DNA of 64,000 nucleotides, taken from the NCBI GenBank assembly GCA_023145215.1, contig JAGLED010000021.1:20578-84577 (forward strand). The letters run 5' to 3'. Positions 54,337-64,000 of the stretch are shown one piece after another; position 1 is the stretch's first letter; every line of letters starts with the position of its first letter. The position numbers and the translations under genes were made by a program. Under the pieces are notes generated by a model. The model was not told the DNA's origin, did not search any database, and was given only the letters and a program-made list of their open reading frames with translations. Source of the DNA: Rhodospirillales bacterium (lineage in GTDB: Bacteria > Pseudomonadota > Alphaproteobacteria > Rhodospirillales > Casp-alpha2).

Positions 54337-55332
54337 TTACTGCAGAACCGCGTTGGCCGCGGATTCCGGCAGTTCCTCACCCATGGCGCGCTGGTAGTAC
54401 TCAGCCACCACCGGGCGTTCCAGTTCGTCGCACTTGTTGAGGAAGGTGACGCGGAAGGCGTACCCAAGGTCCTTGAAGATCTCGGCGTTCTGCGCCCACG
54501 TGATTACGGTCCTGGGCGACATAACGGTCGAGATGTCACCGTTCATGAAGCCGGCACGGGTCATATCGGCCAGTTCGACCATGGCGGCGATCTGATCCTT
54601 GCCTTCCTTGGTGTTGTAGGATTCGCACTTGGCGAGCGCGATCTGAACTTCGTCGTCGTGCGGCAGATAGTTGAGCGTCGCGACGATGTTCCAGCGGTCC
54701 ATCTGGCCCTGGTTGATCTGCTGCGTGCCATGATAAAGGCCCGTGGTGTCACCAAGACCGATGGTGTTGGTGGTCGAGAACAGGCGGAAGAACTTGTGCG
54801 GGCGCATGACGCGGTTCTGGTCGAGAAGCGTCAGCTTGCCTTCGACTTCCAGCACGCGCTGGATCACGAACATCACGTCCGGGCGGCCGGCGTCATATTC
54901 GTCGAATACCACCGCCGTAGGGTTCTGCAGTGCCCACGGCAGGATGCCTTCGCGGAATTCGGTGACCTGTTTGCCGTCTTTCAGAACGATGGCGTCCTTG
55001 CCGACAAGGTCGATACGGGAAATGTGGCTGTCCAGGTTGACGCGGATGCACGGCCAGTTGAGGCGCGCCGCCACCTGTTCGATATGCGTCGACTTACCGG
55101 TGCCGTGATAGCCCTGAATCATGACGCGGCGGTTGTAGGCAAAGCCCGCCAGAATGGCCATCGTCGTATCCCGGTCGAAACGGTATGCGTCATCGACGTC
55201 CGGCACGTGCGGGTCGGCTTCGGAAAACGCCGGCACTTCCATGTCGCTGTCGATGCCGAAAACCTGACGCACCGAAAGTTTGATATCCGGTTCCTGCATC
55301 AGGAGCGGCTGAGATTGATGGCTAGAGGTCAT
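54337..55332 (-). CDS. cobS: Aerobic cobaltochelatase AAA+ subunit CobS
   Basis: 331 residues. Walker [23 protein letters not shown], Walker [14 protein letters not shown] and the sensor segment [22 protein letters not shown] are the CobS forms. It supplies ATP-driven remodelling for cobalt insertion with CobT. CobN is not in the window. Upstream gene of the cobS-cobT pair. Confidence 0.95.
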   Translation of the reverse strand: MTSSHQSQPLLMQEPDIKLSVRQVFGIDSDMEVPAFSEADPHVPDVDDAYRFDRDTTMAILAGFAYNRRVMIQGYHGTGKSTHIEQVAARLNWPCIRVNLDSHISRIDLVGKDAIVLKDGKQVTEFREGILPWALQNPTAVVFDEYDAGRPDVMFVIQRVLEVEGKLTLLDQNRVMRPHKFFRLFSTTNTIGLGDTTGLYHGTQQINQGQMDRWNIVATLNYLPHDDEVQIALAKCESYNTKEGKDQIAAMVELADMTRAGFMNGDISTVMSPRTVITWAQNAEIFKDLGYAFRVTFLNKCDELERPVVAEYYQRAMGEELPESAANAVLQ

Positions 55333-55521
55333 TCACGCATTCCCGTTCGTCTGACCGGTCGCTCGGCGCGAACCGGCATTAATGTCTTACCGTCATCCAT
55401 ATAGGGATTCTGTTCGTTCGGTGTTAGGGGCAATCCCCAGACTCGTCAAGGATTTGTGCCGTTTTCCGGCGATTTTCAGGGCGTTTTGTTGTTACTGAGA
55501 CAATTGCCGGTCTCTCTTCCC

Positions 55522-55610
55522 CGTCATCTTGGGATCCATGCATTCCAATCCATGCATCGGCGCCGGAGCGATGTTGGCGCGTATGCGGCCTGGATCAAGT
55601 TCAGGACACC
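55522..55610. repeat. Degenerate family A repeat
   Basis: GTCATCTTGGGATCCATGCATTCC at left and GGCCTGGATCAAGTTCAGGAC at right keep the ends of the element but the stems are broken. It lies between cobS and the J-domain gene. Confidence 0.55.
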
Positions 55611-55619
55611 GAACGGGCG

Positions 55620-56216
55620 TTATATCACCAGAAACTGCTTGAGCGTTTCATAGGCGTTGCGCACTTCCTTGAATTTCTCCTCCGCCGCTTTGGTGCCGCC
55701 GTTGGCGTCCGGATGGTGCTTTTTGACCAGTTCCTTGTAGCGGACTTTCAGGTCTTGTGCCGTCACCGGCAGGTTCAGGCCGAACACGGCGAGCGCGGCG
55801 CGGGTCGGCGCGTCGGCCTGTGGCTGGGCCGAGGTTGCGGTCTTTTCGTCGAACAGGCCGAAATCGTCGATGAAGTAGTTCGGATCGAAGCCGAACGGGC
55901 CGGTACCGGGCTTCGGCCCCCTGCCCGGTGGTACGTCCCGGTCGCCGATCGGCCATGACGGGCGGTTCCAGACGGTGTCGTGACGAAGCGAGGCCTCGAC
56001 CTCCTCGTCCGACATGCCCTCGAAGTAGTTCCAGCGGCTGTTGTACTGGCGGATATGGTCAAGACAGAACCAGCGGTATTCGCGCAACTGCTCACGCGAG
56101 CGCGGTGCGCGATGATCCGCCTTCATCTGGCAATTCGGCCATTCACACAGGCGAATGTCCTCGGCGACGTCGTCGCGCATGACCAATGACGGATGAAGCT
56201 GTTTGCGTCTTGCCAT
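55620..56216 (-). CDS. J-domain protein with N-terminal Cys/His motif
   Basis: 198 residues. The C-terminal J domain (about 135-198) has the HPD motif at about 168-170 in VKKHHPDANGG and a final EKFKEVRNAYETLKQFL helix. The N terminus has a possible zinc site, Cys24-x4-Cys29 and Cys51-x2-His54 in IRLCEWPNCQ and RWFCLDH. J domains stimulate DnaK; this layout next to cobS occurs in related alphaproteobacteria. Partner unknown. Confidence 0.82.
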   Translation of the reverse strand: MARRKQLHPSLVMRDDVAEDIRLCEWPNCQMKADHRAPRSREQLREYRWFCLDHIRQYNSRWNYFEGMSDEEVEASLRHDTVWNRPSWPIGDRDVPPGRGPKPGTGPFGFDPNYFIDDFGLFDEKTATSAQPQADAPTRAALAVFGLNLPVTAQDLKVRYKELVKKHHPDANGGTKAAEEKFKEVRNAYETLKQFLVI

Positions 56217-56371
56217 GACCGATAATGTGCGCCTTTCGAAGGAAGATACAAGCTTGACAGAAACGATTTTGATGCCGTGACAGGGACAGCGGTGGCGTCT
56301 AGGATTTCTCGGTTAAATAAGGCGTTTACGGAGACAGCAAAACGCCTGACCGGGGGAACGGAGAGCAACGT

Positions 56372-58264
56372 ATGGCGGATCACCGAACAATCGGCGGCGA
56401 TACGGCGACGGATGGGGAATCCGATCGCTATGACGCGCTGTTCGGCCGCATTCCGCTCAAGCCTGAACCGTCGCATCCCGTTTCCGCCGAAGAATCAGAT
56501 AAGGGGTTCTGGCTCAGGCTCGCCGAGAACGAGAGCTATGAACGGCTCAATCTTGCGGCGACCTATCTGGCGGTTTTCTTTGCGCCCACCGCGGCATTCC
56601 TGGAGATGCTGGCGAACCCGGCCGAACTGTACTGGTCGATGGAGGCGGCGCGCTGGGTCGAGGCCCTGATGGGCATCTTCTTCATGTTCGATATCTGCGT
56701 CGGCGCCCTCGCCTATGGGATGAAGTATTTCAAGACGCCGGCCGCGTGGATCAACATCCTTGCCGTGGGCGCGACGGGGGCGTCGTTCCTGTCCGGCGAC
56801 GTCGGCATCGCCAACCCGCGGGTACTGCGAATACTGAGGACCGTGCGTGCGGTCGCCAAGGTCGGGCTGGTACAGAAGGTCGGGACCCGCGAGACCGTAC
56901 TGGGTGCGGAAATGCTGACCTCCATGGGCCGCGACGATGCGTGGTATGCGGTTGGGATACTCTTGCTGATCAGTATGCTGGGCGATTTCTCGATCGGCCA
57001 ATACGAGCATTTCTCGGACCCGATCCTTGAAATCATCATCTATGCGGCGATGGTCTATGCGGTGAAGTGGAAGGCCGAGAGGAACCTGGAACGCGTCGGC
57101 AAGATCTTCATGGACCGCCTGCACGAGGCCAATCAGGTCATACTCGCCAAGATGCGCGAGATTCCCGGTCTCGAGGACGCCGACACCATTATTCGCCGCC
57201 GTGCCGAGGAAGCCGAGAAAGCCGGCCGTCATTTGAACGAGATCGACACGCTGATCGAGGCGATCAGCATGATTATTTCGAACCTGCGCCGCTTCATCAG
57301 TCGCCGCGCATTTCTGGAGGCCAAGGGTGAACGTGTGATCCCTACCCGCTCGCCGGTTGCGTTGATGTTCACGGACGTGGCCGGGTTCCAGGCCATGACG
57401 CATGAACTCGAAAAAGACATTCTGCCGGTCCTCAAGACCTACCTGGGCGAGATGAACCGGGGCGTCAGCCGTCACGGCGGCGATATCGACAAGTTCCTTG
57501 GCGAAGGTATTTTCGCGTACTTCCACAACAATCAGGATCCCCGCACCAGCGCCAATGCGGCCTTCGACGCCGCGGTCGAAATGCACAAGCTGTCCGAAGC
57601 GCTGGAGGTCGCAGGCGGTATCTGGGAAGAATTCTTCAAGGACAAACCGGGTTGGGAGGACAAGCGCCACTTCAACACCCGTTTCGGCCTGCACTGGGGA
57701 CTGGTGGTGGCCGGCCCTGTCGGTGATGACGATCGCGCCGATTCGACGCTGATTGGCGATAACGTCACGCTGGCGTCCCGGCTTGAGGGGTTGAATGCGA
57801 GCTACGGCACGCAGATTCTCGTCAGTGACGACTTTTATGACTGCCTGAGCGCCGACCGCCGTGTGCTTTGCCGCCGCGTCGACCGGGTGCTGATGCCGGG
57901 TCACGACGACCCGATCAGCATCTACACCGTCGACATCCGGCCTCTGCCGGTCGGTTTCCTGCTTGCCTTCGAAAAGGGTGTGAATGCCTACCTGGAAGGC
58001 GACTGGGGCGATGCCCGCCAAGCGCTTCTGGAGGCCCGCGCCGTTCTCGAAGCCGAGGAAGAAGACACCGATGCGGCCACGGAAACCCTGATCAGGCGCA
58101 TCGAGGACATCAATTCCTTCTGGCAAAAAGCGGTCTCGCACCTGCACGAACGGGTGCCCGAGGATGTGACCGCGGAAACGGCGGAGGCGCTTGCCGAGCG
58201 GCTTTCCGGCGATACCTGGCTGCCGCCGCACGAATGGCGTGGCGCCTGGCGCATCATGGATTGA
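56372..58264 (+). CDS. Membrane class III nucleotide cyclase with a voltage-sensor-like N-terminal domain
   Basis: 630 residues. Six hydrophobic segments: about 59-82, 95-118, 125-142, 148-166, 192-204 and 217-233. The fourth is a canonical S4 with Arg150, Arg153, Arg156, Arg159 and Lys163 (RVLRILRTVRAVAK). S2 has Phe104-x2-Asp107, like the charge-transfer centre, but the usual S3 Asp is Ala131. Segments five and six have no K+ filter motif. A coiled coil (about 270-310) leads to the cyclase domain (about 325-490): Asp335 (FTDVAGF), Lys374 and Glu378 (DKFLGEG; Glu where the second metal Asp is usual), Thr459, and GDNVTLASRLEG with Thr466 replacing the usual Asn and Arg470 kept. A helical tail follows. 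Likely adenylyl cyclase; activity unproven. Confidence 0.8.
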   Translation: MADHRTIGGDTATDGESDRYDALFGRIPLKPEPSHPVSAEESDKGFWLRLAENESYERLNLAATYLAVFFAPTAAFLEMLANPAELYWSMEAARWVEALMGIFFMFDICVGALAYGMKYFKTPAAWINILAVGATGASFLSGDVGIANPRVLRILRTVRAVAKVGLVQKVGTRETVLGAEMLTSMGRDDAWYAVGILLLISMLGDFSIGQYEHFSDPILEIIIYAAMVYAVKWKAERNLERVGKIFMDRLHEANQVILAKMREIPGLEDADTIIRRRAEEAEKAGRHLNEIDTLIEAISMIISNLRRFISRRAFLEAKGERVIPTRSPVALMFTDVAGFQAMTHELEKDILPVLKTYLGEMNRGVSRHGGDIDKFLGEGIFAYFHNNQDPRTSANAAFDAAVEMHKLSEALEVAGGIWEEFFKDKPGWEDKRHFNTRFGLHWGLVVAGPVGDDDRADSTLIGDNVTLASRLEGLNASYGTQILVSDDFYDCLSADRRVLCRRVDRVLMPGHDDPISIYTVDIRPLPVGFLLAFEKGVNAYLEGDWGDARQALLEARAVLEAEEEDTDAATETLIRRIEDINSFWQKAVSHLHERVPEDVTAETAEALAERLSGDTWLPPHEWRGAWRIMD

Positions 58265-58316
58265 CCTGAACGGCGCGAAACAGCGGAAAATGCGGGATAT
58301 TTCCCGCACGGAATGC

Positions 58317-58345
58317 TTGACGGCATGGGGTGAAGCCCCTAAAAG
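58317..58345 (+). promoter_or_regulatory. Putative promoter of rpmB
   Basis: TTGACG (58317-58322), a 17-base spacer and TAAAAG (58340-58345), 89 bases before the rpmB ATG and 53 bases after the cyclase stop. Confidence 0.5.
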
Positions 58346-58434
58346 ACCTGCCACCGGATCGTGCTGACGCGCGATCCCAATTTTTTGTAGACAGTTTATT
58401 CGGCGCTCCGCGCCCGAGATTGAGGACCGAGACC

Positions 58435-58731
58435 ATGTCCAAACGCTGTGAATTGACCGGCCGCACCGTTCAAACCGGCAATAACGTGAGCCACGCGATG
58501 AACAAGACGCGTCGCCGTTTCCTGCCGAACCTGCAGGTGACCTCGCTGTGGTCGGAAGCGCTGGGCGAAAGCGTCCGGTTCCGTGTCACCACGTACGGCA
58601 TCCGCACGGTTGAACACAACGGTGGTCTGGACGCCTATCTGCTGAAAGCCGGCGAAGACAAACTGAGCACCAACGCCCAGCGCGTGAAGCGCCGCATTAA
58701 GCAGGCGCTGGCGAAAACCGCCGCCGCTTAA
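58435..58731 (+). CDS. rpmB: 50S ribosomal protein L28
   Basis: 98 residues: [39 protein letters not shown] and [15 protein letters not shown] are the L28 signatures of alphaproteobacteria. GAGGA stands before the ATG at 58435. Followed by a strong terminator. Confidence 0.97.
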   Translation: MSKRCELTGRTVQTGNNVSHAMNKTRRRFLPNLQVTSLWSEALGESVRFRVTTYGIRTVEHNGGLDAYLLKAGEDKLSTNAQRVKRRIKQALAKTAAA

Positions 58732-58760
58732 GTACCGGTTTTAAAGAACCTGATGGAAGG

Positions 58761-58783
58761 GGCCCGCTTCGGCGGGCCTTTTT
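58761..58783 (+). terminator. Rho-independent terminator of rpmB
   Basis: GGCCCGC, tetraloop TTCG, GCGGGCC, then five T bases (58779-58783). Confidence 0.92.
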
Positions 58784-58817
58784 CGTTGTTACATCGATTG
58801 CAACATTGGGCGTTCCC

Positions 58818-58905
58818 GTCGTCCTGATCTTGTTTCAGGCCCCGTGTAATCTGCGGTATCGAGGTTCTGCGCGTGTTATGGATCCCAAATCAAGTTTGGG
58901 ATGAC
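58818..58905. repeat. Intergenic palindromic repeat, family A, overlapping a CDS end
   Basis: GTCGTCCTGATCTTGTTTCAGGCCCC at left and ATGGATCCCAAATCAAGTTTGGGATGAC at right. The right hairpin overlaps the last codons and stop of the MFS gene at 58890. Confidence 0.85.
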
Positions 58906-60443
58906 GAATCTTTCCTGGGCGTATCGCCCTGCCCATCCCGTCGGCTATCTCTCCGCCTGCCCCTCAATAAGAGATTGAACGGGAACTCGGCGACGACGCG
59001 TAGCCCGGCGATCGACGAGATGTTTCGGATGGTGCGCCTGGCGTCGGTAAAGACCTCGGTGATCACCGCGCGCTGGTCGATTTCCCCCTCCTCACGCACC
59101 ATGGCCAGCCGATGCAGTGAATAGAGCCCGATCAGCGCCGCCATCACGAAATAGAAGTCCCAGTGTTCGAGGCTGATCGTCTCGAACGTGACGTCGTGGT
59201 CGCCGCTATCCCAGCGCAACAAGAGGGACAGCTTCTGATGCGCGAAGAAATCCGCGCAAAGCCCGCCGAGCACCGGCGCGATGCCTCCGGACAAGGAACT
59301 GACCAGGCTGTTTGTCGCCAGGTACGACGTCGAGTTCCCCTTGGGGGCGAGCTTCATCGTGATGTTCGTGGTGGCGATGCTGACCCCCGCGGTGGCAACG
59401 CCGGTCAGCACATGCACGCTGGCCAGGATCGCCATCACCGCCCAGCGGGTATCGGTCGCGGTGGTGAATATCCACGCGAACGTGCAGGCGATGAACAGCG
59501 GTGCGGCGACTGCCAGAACCGCCTTGTTGGACACGCGGTCCGCGATCCGCCCAAAGGATTTGAGAACGATGATGTTGGCGAGCTGCGAGCACATGGCGAA
59601 GACCGTCACCGGGAACAGGTCGAGCCCCAGCCGTGTCAGCATGTGCACGGTGAAGAACGGCGCGGCAAGGTTGGCGGCGAAGTTCCACGCCGCCAGAAAA
59701 AACATAAGCTTGCGGAAATTTTCGTCGCGGAACGGTTCCGACAGGCGCGTCCTGAGATCGAGCGGCCCGTCGTCCGCCGGCATGCGCGGCTCCGCCATGC
59801 GGGTCATGCAATAGATGCCGACGAACCCCGAGATCATGGCGACACCAAAGATCGCCGCGTAGGCGAAACGGATGTCGAACCCCGACCAGCCTGGCCAACT
59901 GTCGATGAAGGCGGATGCAGCGATGCTGACCAGCATACCGATGCCGGTCATCCATGCCAGCCTGCGGCCCATCAGAAGACCGCGTTCCTTGTCGTCGATG
60001 ACATCTCTAATCCAGGCGTTCCAGCTGCAGCCGACAATCGCGCCCATGCCGTATCTGAAGCAGATCGCGGCAAACAGTATCGGCAACGATAATACCGGCT
60101 CGCCGATCAGCGCCGCCGTGGGCAGTCCGACCAATGCGATCCGTCCGACCAACCCCGCAGCGACGCAGATCAAGCGGCGGTTACGAATCCGCTCGACGAG
60201 CACGATTCCCAACAACTGCCCGAGACTGGCGAGCGACGGCATGGCGGCGATCAGACCGATGAAGGCGTTCGACGCGCCCAGATGCAAGGCAAAGGCGGTC
60301 ATGAACGTCCCGATGGCGAGGGTTTCCATGACCTGTGCGGCGATACCGTTACCCAGTAGCCATTTTTTGGTCTCGGCGTAAGCGGCCTCGTCCACGGTTT
60401 CCAGTGGCTGCAATTTATTCTGAATTTTGCTCGGGCCAACCAA
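58890..60443 (-). CDS. MFS transporter
   Basis: Up to 517 residues with 12 predicted helices: IAAQVMETLAIGTFMTAFALHLGASNAFIGLIAAMPS, CSWNAWIRDVIDDKERGLLMGRR and PVLGGLCADFFAHQ. The central loop and a long basic C terminus (RGRRRDSRRDGQGDTPRKDSSSQT) are cytoplasmic. No substrate can be given. The only long start is a TTG at 60443 with a weak ribosome site; GTG 60395 (VDEAAYAETKKW) is an alternative. The last few residues and the stop codon lie inside a family A repeat. Confidence 0.75.
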   Translation of the reverse strand: MVGPSKIQNKLQPLETVDEAAYAETKKWLLGNGIAAQVMETLAIGTFMTAFALHLGASNAFIGLIAAMPSLASLGQLLGIVLVERIRNRRLICVAAGLVGRIALVGLPTAALIGEPVLSLPILFAAICFRYGMGAIVGCSWNAWIRDVIDDKERGLLMGRRLAWMTGIGMLVSIAASAFIDSWPGWSGFDIRFAYAAIFGVAMISGFVGIYCMTRMAEPRMPADDGPLDLRTRLSEPFRDENFRKLMFFLAAWNFAANLAAPFFTVHMLTRLGLDLFPVTVFAMCSQLANIIVLKSFGRIADRVSNKAVLAVAAPLFIACTFAWIFTTATDTRWAVMAILASVHVLTGVATAGVSIATTNITMKLAPKGNSTSYLATNSLVSSLSGGIAPVLGGLCADFFAHQKLSLLLRWDSGDHDVTFETISLEHWDFYFVMAALIGLYSLHRLAMVREEGEIDQRAVITEVFTDARRTIRNISSIAGLRVVAEFPFNLLLRGRRRDSRRDGQGDTPRKDSSSQT

Positions 60444-60576
60444 GGATCTGAACCGTAAGGAATATGAGCGAATGTGCGGATCGTATCAGCTTGCCCGGTC
60501 ATGACAACTGCCGCCGAAGACGTCCGGCGGCGCGAAGTGCTTGCCCCGGCGCGGCCGAATTGCTGCTATCGGACCT

Positions 60577-61983
60577 ATGACCAATTCAAAAGACGCTCTT
60601 AGCGAACTCTGGGCCCTGACGGGACTTCCCGCTCAAGCTCTCGACGCCGTAAACCTGACCGGAGACGAACCGGGGCTGCCGTCGTCTTTCCGGATCGGGA
60701 CCGCCGCGCAGGCATCGATCGCTGCCAGCGCGCTCGCGGCGGGTGACATCTTCCGGGAACGCACCGGCGCAAAAAACTGCCAGCGGATCGACGTCGACAT
60801 GCGTGACGCATCGATCCAGTTCCGTTGTGAACGCCATCTGCGCGTCGACGGCGGACCGGCCCCGGATATCACGGACATCCTGTTCGGCGCTTTCCAGTGC
60901 GGGGACGGCAGATGGATCAGGCCGCACACCGTCTATCCGCACCATCGCGCCGGGTTTTTGCGCGTTCTCGGCAATGTCAAATATGACCGCGACGCGGTGG
61001 ACAGGGCGTTGCGCGACTGGAACGCCGAAGAACTGGAGCAAGCGTGCGCCGATGCCGGGTTGGTGCTTTCGATGACGCGAAGCTTCGAAGAATGGGATGC
61101 GCATCCGCAGGGTAAGGCGGTCGCGGCTATTCCGCCGCTGGTCATCGAAAAGATCGGCGATGCCCCGCCTGCCCCCTTGCCCGAGGGCGCCAGTCGTCCG
61201 CTGGACGGCATTCGTGTGTTGGAAATGACGCACGTGATCGCCGGTCCGCTCGCCGGGCATACATTGGCCGGGCACGGTGCGGATGTGATGCTTTTGTACG
61301 CGCCTCATCGCCCTTTCATCCCACCGCTTGTGATGTGTTCGGGGGCCGGCAAGATATCGGCTTACCTGGATCTTCGTGAGGCGTCCGAGCGCGAGAAGTT
61401 GCAGGGATTGTTGAAAGATGCCGACGTCTTTCTTCAAGGCTACCGCCCCGGCGCGATTGCCGGTCACGGTCTCGCACCCGAAGAGATCGCCGCCATACGC
61501 CCGGGCATCGTCTGTGCAAGCCTGTCCGCTTACGGGCACGAGGGGCCGTGGCGCGACCGCCGTGGGTTCGATTCCCTGGTGCAGAACGCCAATGGCATGA
61601 ATCACGCCGAGGGTGAAGCCGCCGGATTGGACCGCCCGAAGGCCCTGCCGTGCCAGGCCAACGATCATGTGTCCGGGTATTTACTGGCGACCGGTATCAT
61701 GGCCGCCCTGCACCGCCGACAGACGGAGGGCGGGTCGTGGCTGGTACGGGTCGGTCTCGCCCCGACCGCGCAGTGGATCAGAAACCTCGGGCGCCTGGAA
61801 GACGGCCTGTCGATGCCGGATCCGGGTCAGGACGACGTCAGCGATCTTCTTGAAGACGTCGACAGCGGCTTCGGCCGCCTGACCCAGGTCAGGGAGGCGG
61901 CGCGCATGTCAGAGACGCCGATGCGCTGGGACCGGCCAAGCGTGCCGCTGGGCACCCACCCGGCCGAATGGCCTGCGGCCTGA
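60577..61983 (+). CDS. CaiB/BaiF family CoA-transferase with N-terminal extension
   Basis: 468 residues. The first 200 residues (for example IDVDMRDASIQFRCERHLRVDGGPAPD) resemble a degenerate second CaiB half; the C-terminal half starts RPLDGIRVLEMTHVIAGPLAGHTLAGHGADV and includes GFDSLVQNANGMNHAEGE and the catalytic-Asp-like CQANDHVSGYLLATGIMAAL. The ATG at 60577 was chosen on family fit. Substrate unknown. Its stop codon abuts the convergent eno stop (TGATCA). Confidence 0.82.
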   Translation: MTNSKDALSELWALTGLPAQALDAVNLTGDEPGLPSSFRIGTAAQASIAASALAAGDIFRERTGAKNCQRIDVDMRDASIQFRCERHLRVDGGPAPDITDILFGAFQCGDGRWIRPHTVYPHHRAGFLRVLGNVKYDRDAVDRALRDWNAEELEQACADAGLVLSMTRSFEEWDAHPQGKAVAAIPPLVIEKIGDAPPAPLPEGASRPLDGIRVLEMTHVIAGPLAGHTLAGHGADVMLLYAPHRPFIPPLVMCSGAGKISAYLDLREASEREKLQGLLKDADVFLQGYRPGAIAGHGLAPEEIAAIRPGIVCASLSAYGHEGPWRDRRGFDSLVQNANGMNHAEGEAAGLDRPKALPCQANDHVSGYLLATGIMAALHRRQTEGGSWLVRVGLAPTAQWIRNLGRLEDGLSMPDPGQDDVSDLLEDVDSGFGRLTQVREAARMSETPMRWDRPSVPLGTHPAEWPAA

Positions 61984-63366
<1,383 letters not shown>

Positions 63367-63370
63367 TCAA

Positions 63371-64000
63371 TCAATCATTCGGTGAACGTTCCAAGGCAGC
63401 CGGCGGTTCGGTGCTTTGCGAGCTATCAAGAACTCGGCGCACCTGCAGGGCGACGTCCCGGTTGCTGTAGGGTTTGCGCAGCAGCGGATACTTCTTGCCT
63501 GTGGCCATTTTCTTCATGGACGTATTACCGGTGTATCCCGATGTCAGCAGGATTTTCAGGCCGGGTTTCATCTCGGCGGCACGATTTGCAAGCTCGTATC
63601 CGTTGATACCGGGCATGACGATGTCGGTCAGCAACAGGTCGAAATGCTCCCCCGACGTCAGCTTCTCCATTGCAGTTGCACTATCGTAGACGACCGTAGT
63701 CGAATACCCGAGTTCGGTCAGGATCGTCTGCGCGACTTCCGCAAGGTCCCGCTCGTCGTCGACGATCAGGATGCTTTCCTTACCGCCGCGGACCCGTCTG
63801 GCGGCCGCGTTGTCATCGATGCTGGCCCGGCGGGTGCCGTCGTCCGCCACCAACGGCAGATAAAGTTTGATCGTCGTACCGACACCGGGCTCCGAATAGA
63901 TCGAGATTGCACCATTGGAACGTTTTACGAACCCATAGACCATCGCCATGCCCAGCCCCGTTCCCCTACCCTCCGTCTTGGTGGTGAAGAACGGCTCGAA
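63371..64000 (-). CDS. Hybrid sensor histidine kinase, C-terminal part (cut by window edge)
   Basis: The frame is open to base 64000. It begins in the ATP-binding domain (FEPFFTTKTEGRGTGLGMA, then NGAISIYSEPGVGTTIKLYLP) and ends in a receiver (about the last 125 residues) with phospho-acceptor Asp in DLLLTDIVMPGINGYELA and Lys in LLRKPYS. The frame has no start inside the window because the N-terminal sensor and histidine region lie beyond it. Lies 109 bases upstream of eno on the same strand. Confidence 0.9.
   Translation of the reverse strand, partial: FEPFFTTKTEGRGTGLGMAMVYGFVKRSNGAISIYSEPGVGTTIKLYLPLVADDGTRRASIDDNAAARRVRGGKESILIVDDERDLAEVAQTILTELGYSTTVVYDSATAMEKLTSGEHFDLLLTDIVMPGINGYELANRAAEMKPGLKILLTSGYTGNTSMKKMATGKKYPLLRKPYSNRDVALQVRRVLDSSQSTEPPAALERSPND

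Noticed and set aside
55520..55560. Direct repeat ATCCATGCATTCC/ATCCATGCATCGG as an attachment or transposon site
   Set aside because: Only about 10 shared bases inside a degenerate family A repeat; no recombinase gene nearby.
56495..58354. 619-residue minus-strand open frame opposite the cyclase gene
   Set aside because: Long only because of GC bias; the plus-strand frame has clear membrane and cyclase motifs.

Overview
This window is GC-rich chromosomal DNA from an alphaproteobacterium, most likely of the Rhodospirillales type. The evidence is the ntrC-ntrB-dusB block next to a fused ispDF, the run plsX-fabH-ihfA-merR-tRNA-Pro, the long riboflavin block rpiB-glyA-nrdR-ribD-ribE-ribBA-ribH-nusB-thiL-(fliL-like)-hppA, an EipB (DUF1849) envelope protein, a CBP3-type cytochrome bc1 chaperone, the aerobic cobaltochelatase pair CobS/CobT and DUF6898/DUF177 genes. 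No phage, insertion sequence, CRISPR array or clear genomic island is visible. Genus and species cannot be named from the sequence alone.

Layout. 1-7.7 kb: nitrogen two-component genes (ntrC cut by the window edge), dusB, a CcsA-like membrane protein, ispDF, a receiver-like protein that lacks its phospho-acceptor, cutA, a small winged-helix-like protein, a [2Fe-2S] protein, then a CRP-type box followed by a likely promoter and terminator (candidate small RNA) and a PAS protein. 7.7-13.1 kb: tRNA-Pro(GGG), merR, ihfA, fabH, plsX, rpmF, DUF177, the bc1 chaperone and a BamE-like lipoprotein. 13.2-23.3 kb: one long minus-strand block for proton-pumping pyrophosphatase, thiamine, riboflavin, one-carbon and pentose metabolism. 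23.4-31.6 kb: an unknown protein, eipB, a zinc alcohol dehydrogenase, DUF6898, a three-domain B12-dependent acyl-CoA mutase (IcmF) and metY. IcmF and metY are divergent and share a region with an 18-bp perfect palindrome. 31.7-44.4 kb: lepB-rnc-era, hemB, transporters, a CoA-transferase, recO, a cystathionine lyase-like enzyme, two cupins, acpS-pdxJ and DUF2062. 44.5-52.3 kb: envelope proteases/repeat proteins, a phosphodiesterase, an AtuA-DUF4387-VOC operon and an unknown protein behind a near-consensus sigma-54 promoter. 52.5-64 kb: cobT-cobS, a J-domain protein, a membrane cyclase with a voltage-sensor-like domain, rpmB, a transporter, a second CoA-transferase, eno, and the 3' part of a hybrid histidine kinase.

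The most interesting gene is at 56372-58264. It encodes a channel-like membrane region with an Arg-every-third-residue S4 helix, joined through a coiled coil to a class III nucleotide cyclase catalytic domain. It looks like a bacterial voltage- or membrane-sensing cyclase. A perfect TGTGA-N6-TCACA site elsewhere in the window is compatible with cAMP-CRP control in the same organism, but no link between the two is shown.

Metabolic links: CobS/CobT insert cobalt during aerobic B12 synthesis and IcmF needs B12; the two CoA-transferases, the AtuA operon and the alcohol dehydrogenase suggest branched-chain, terpenoid or other acyl-CoA catabolism. The RibBA homologue keeps the DHBP synthase half but has lost the GTP cyclohydrolase II zinc ligands, so a separate GTP cyclohydrolase II should exist elsewhere. 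Two families of intergenic palindromic repeats are scattered through the window, mostly at 3' ends of genes.
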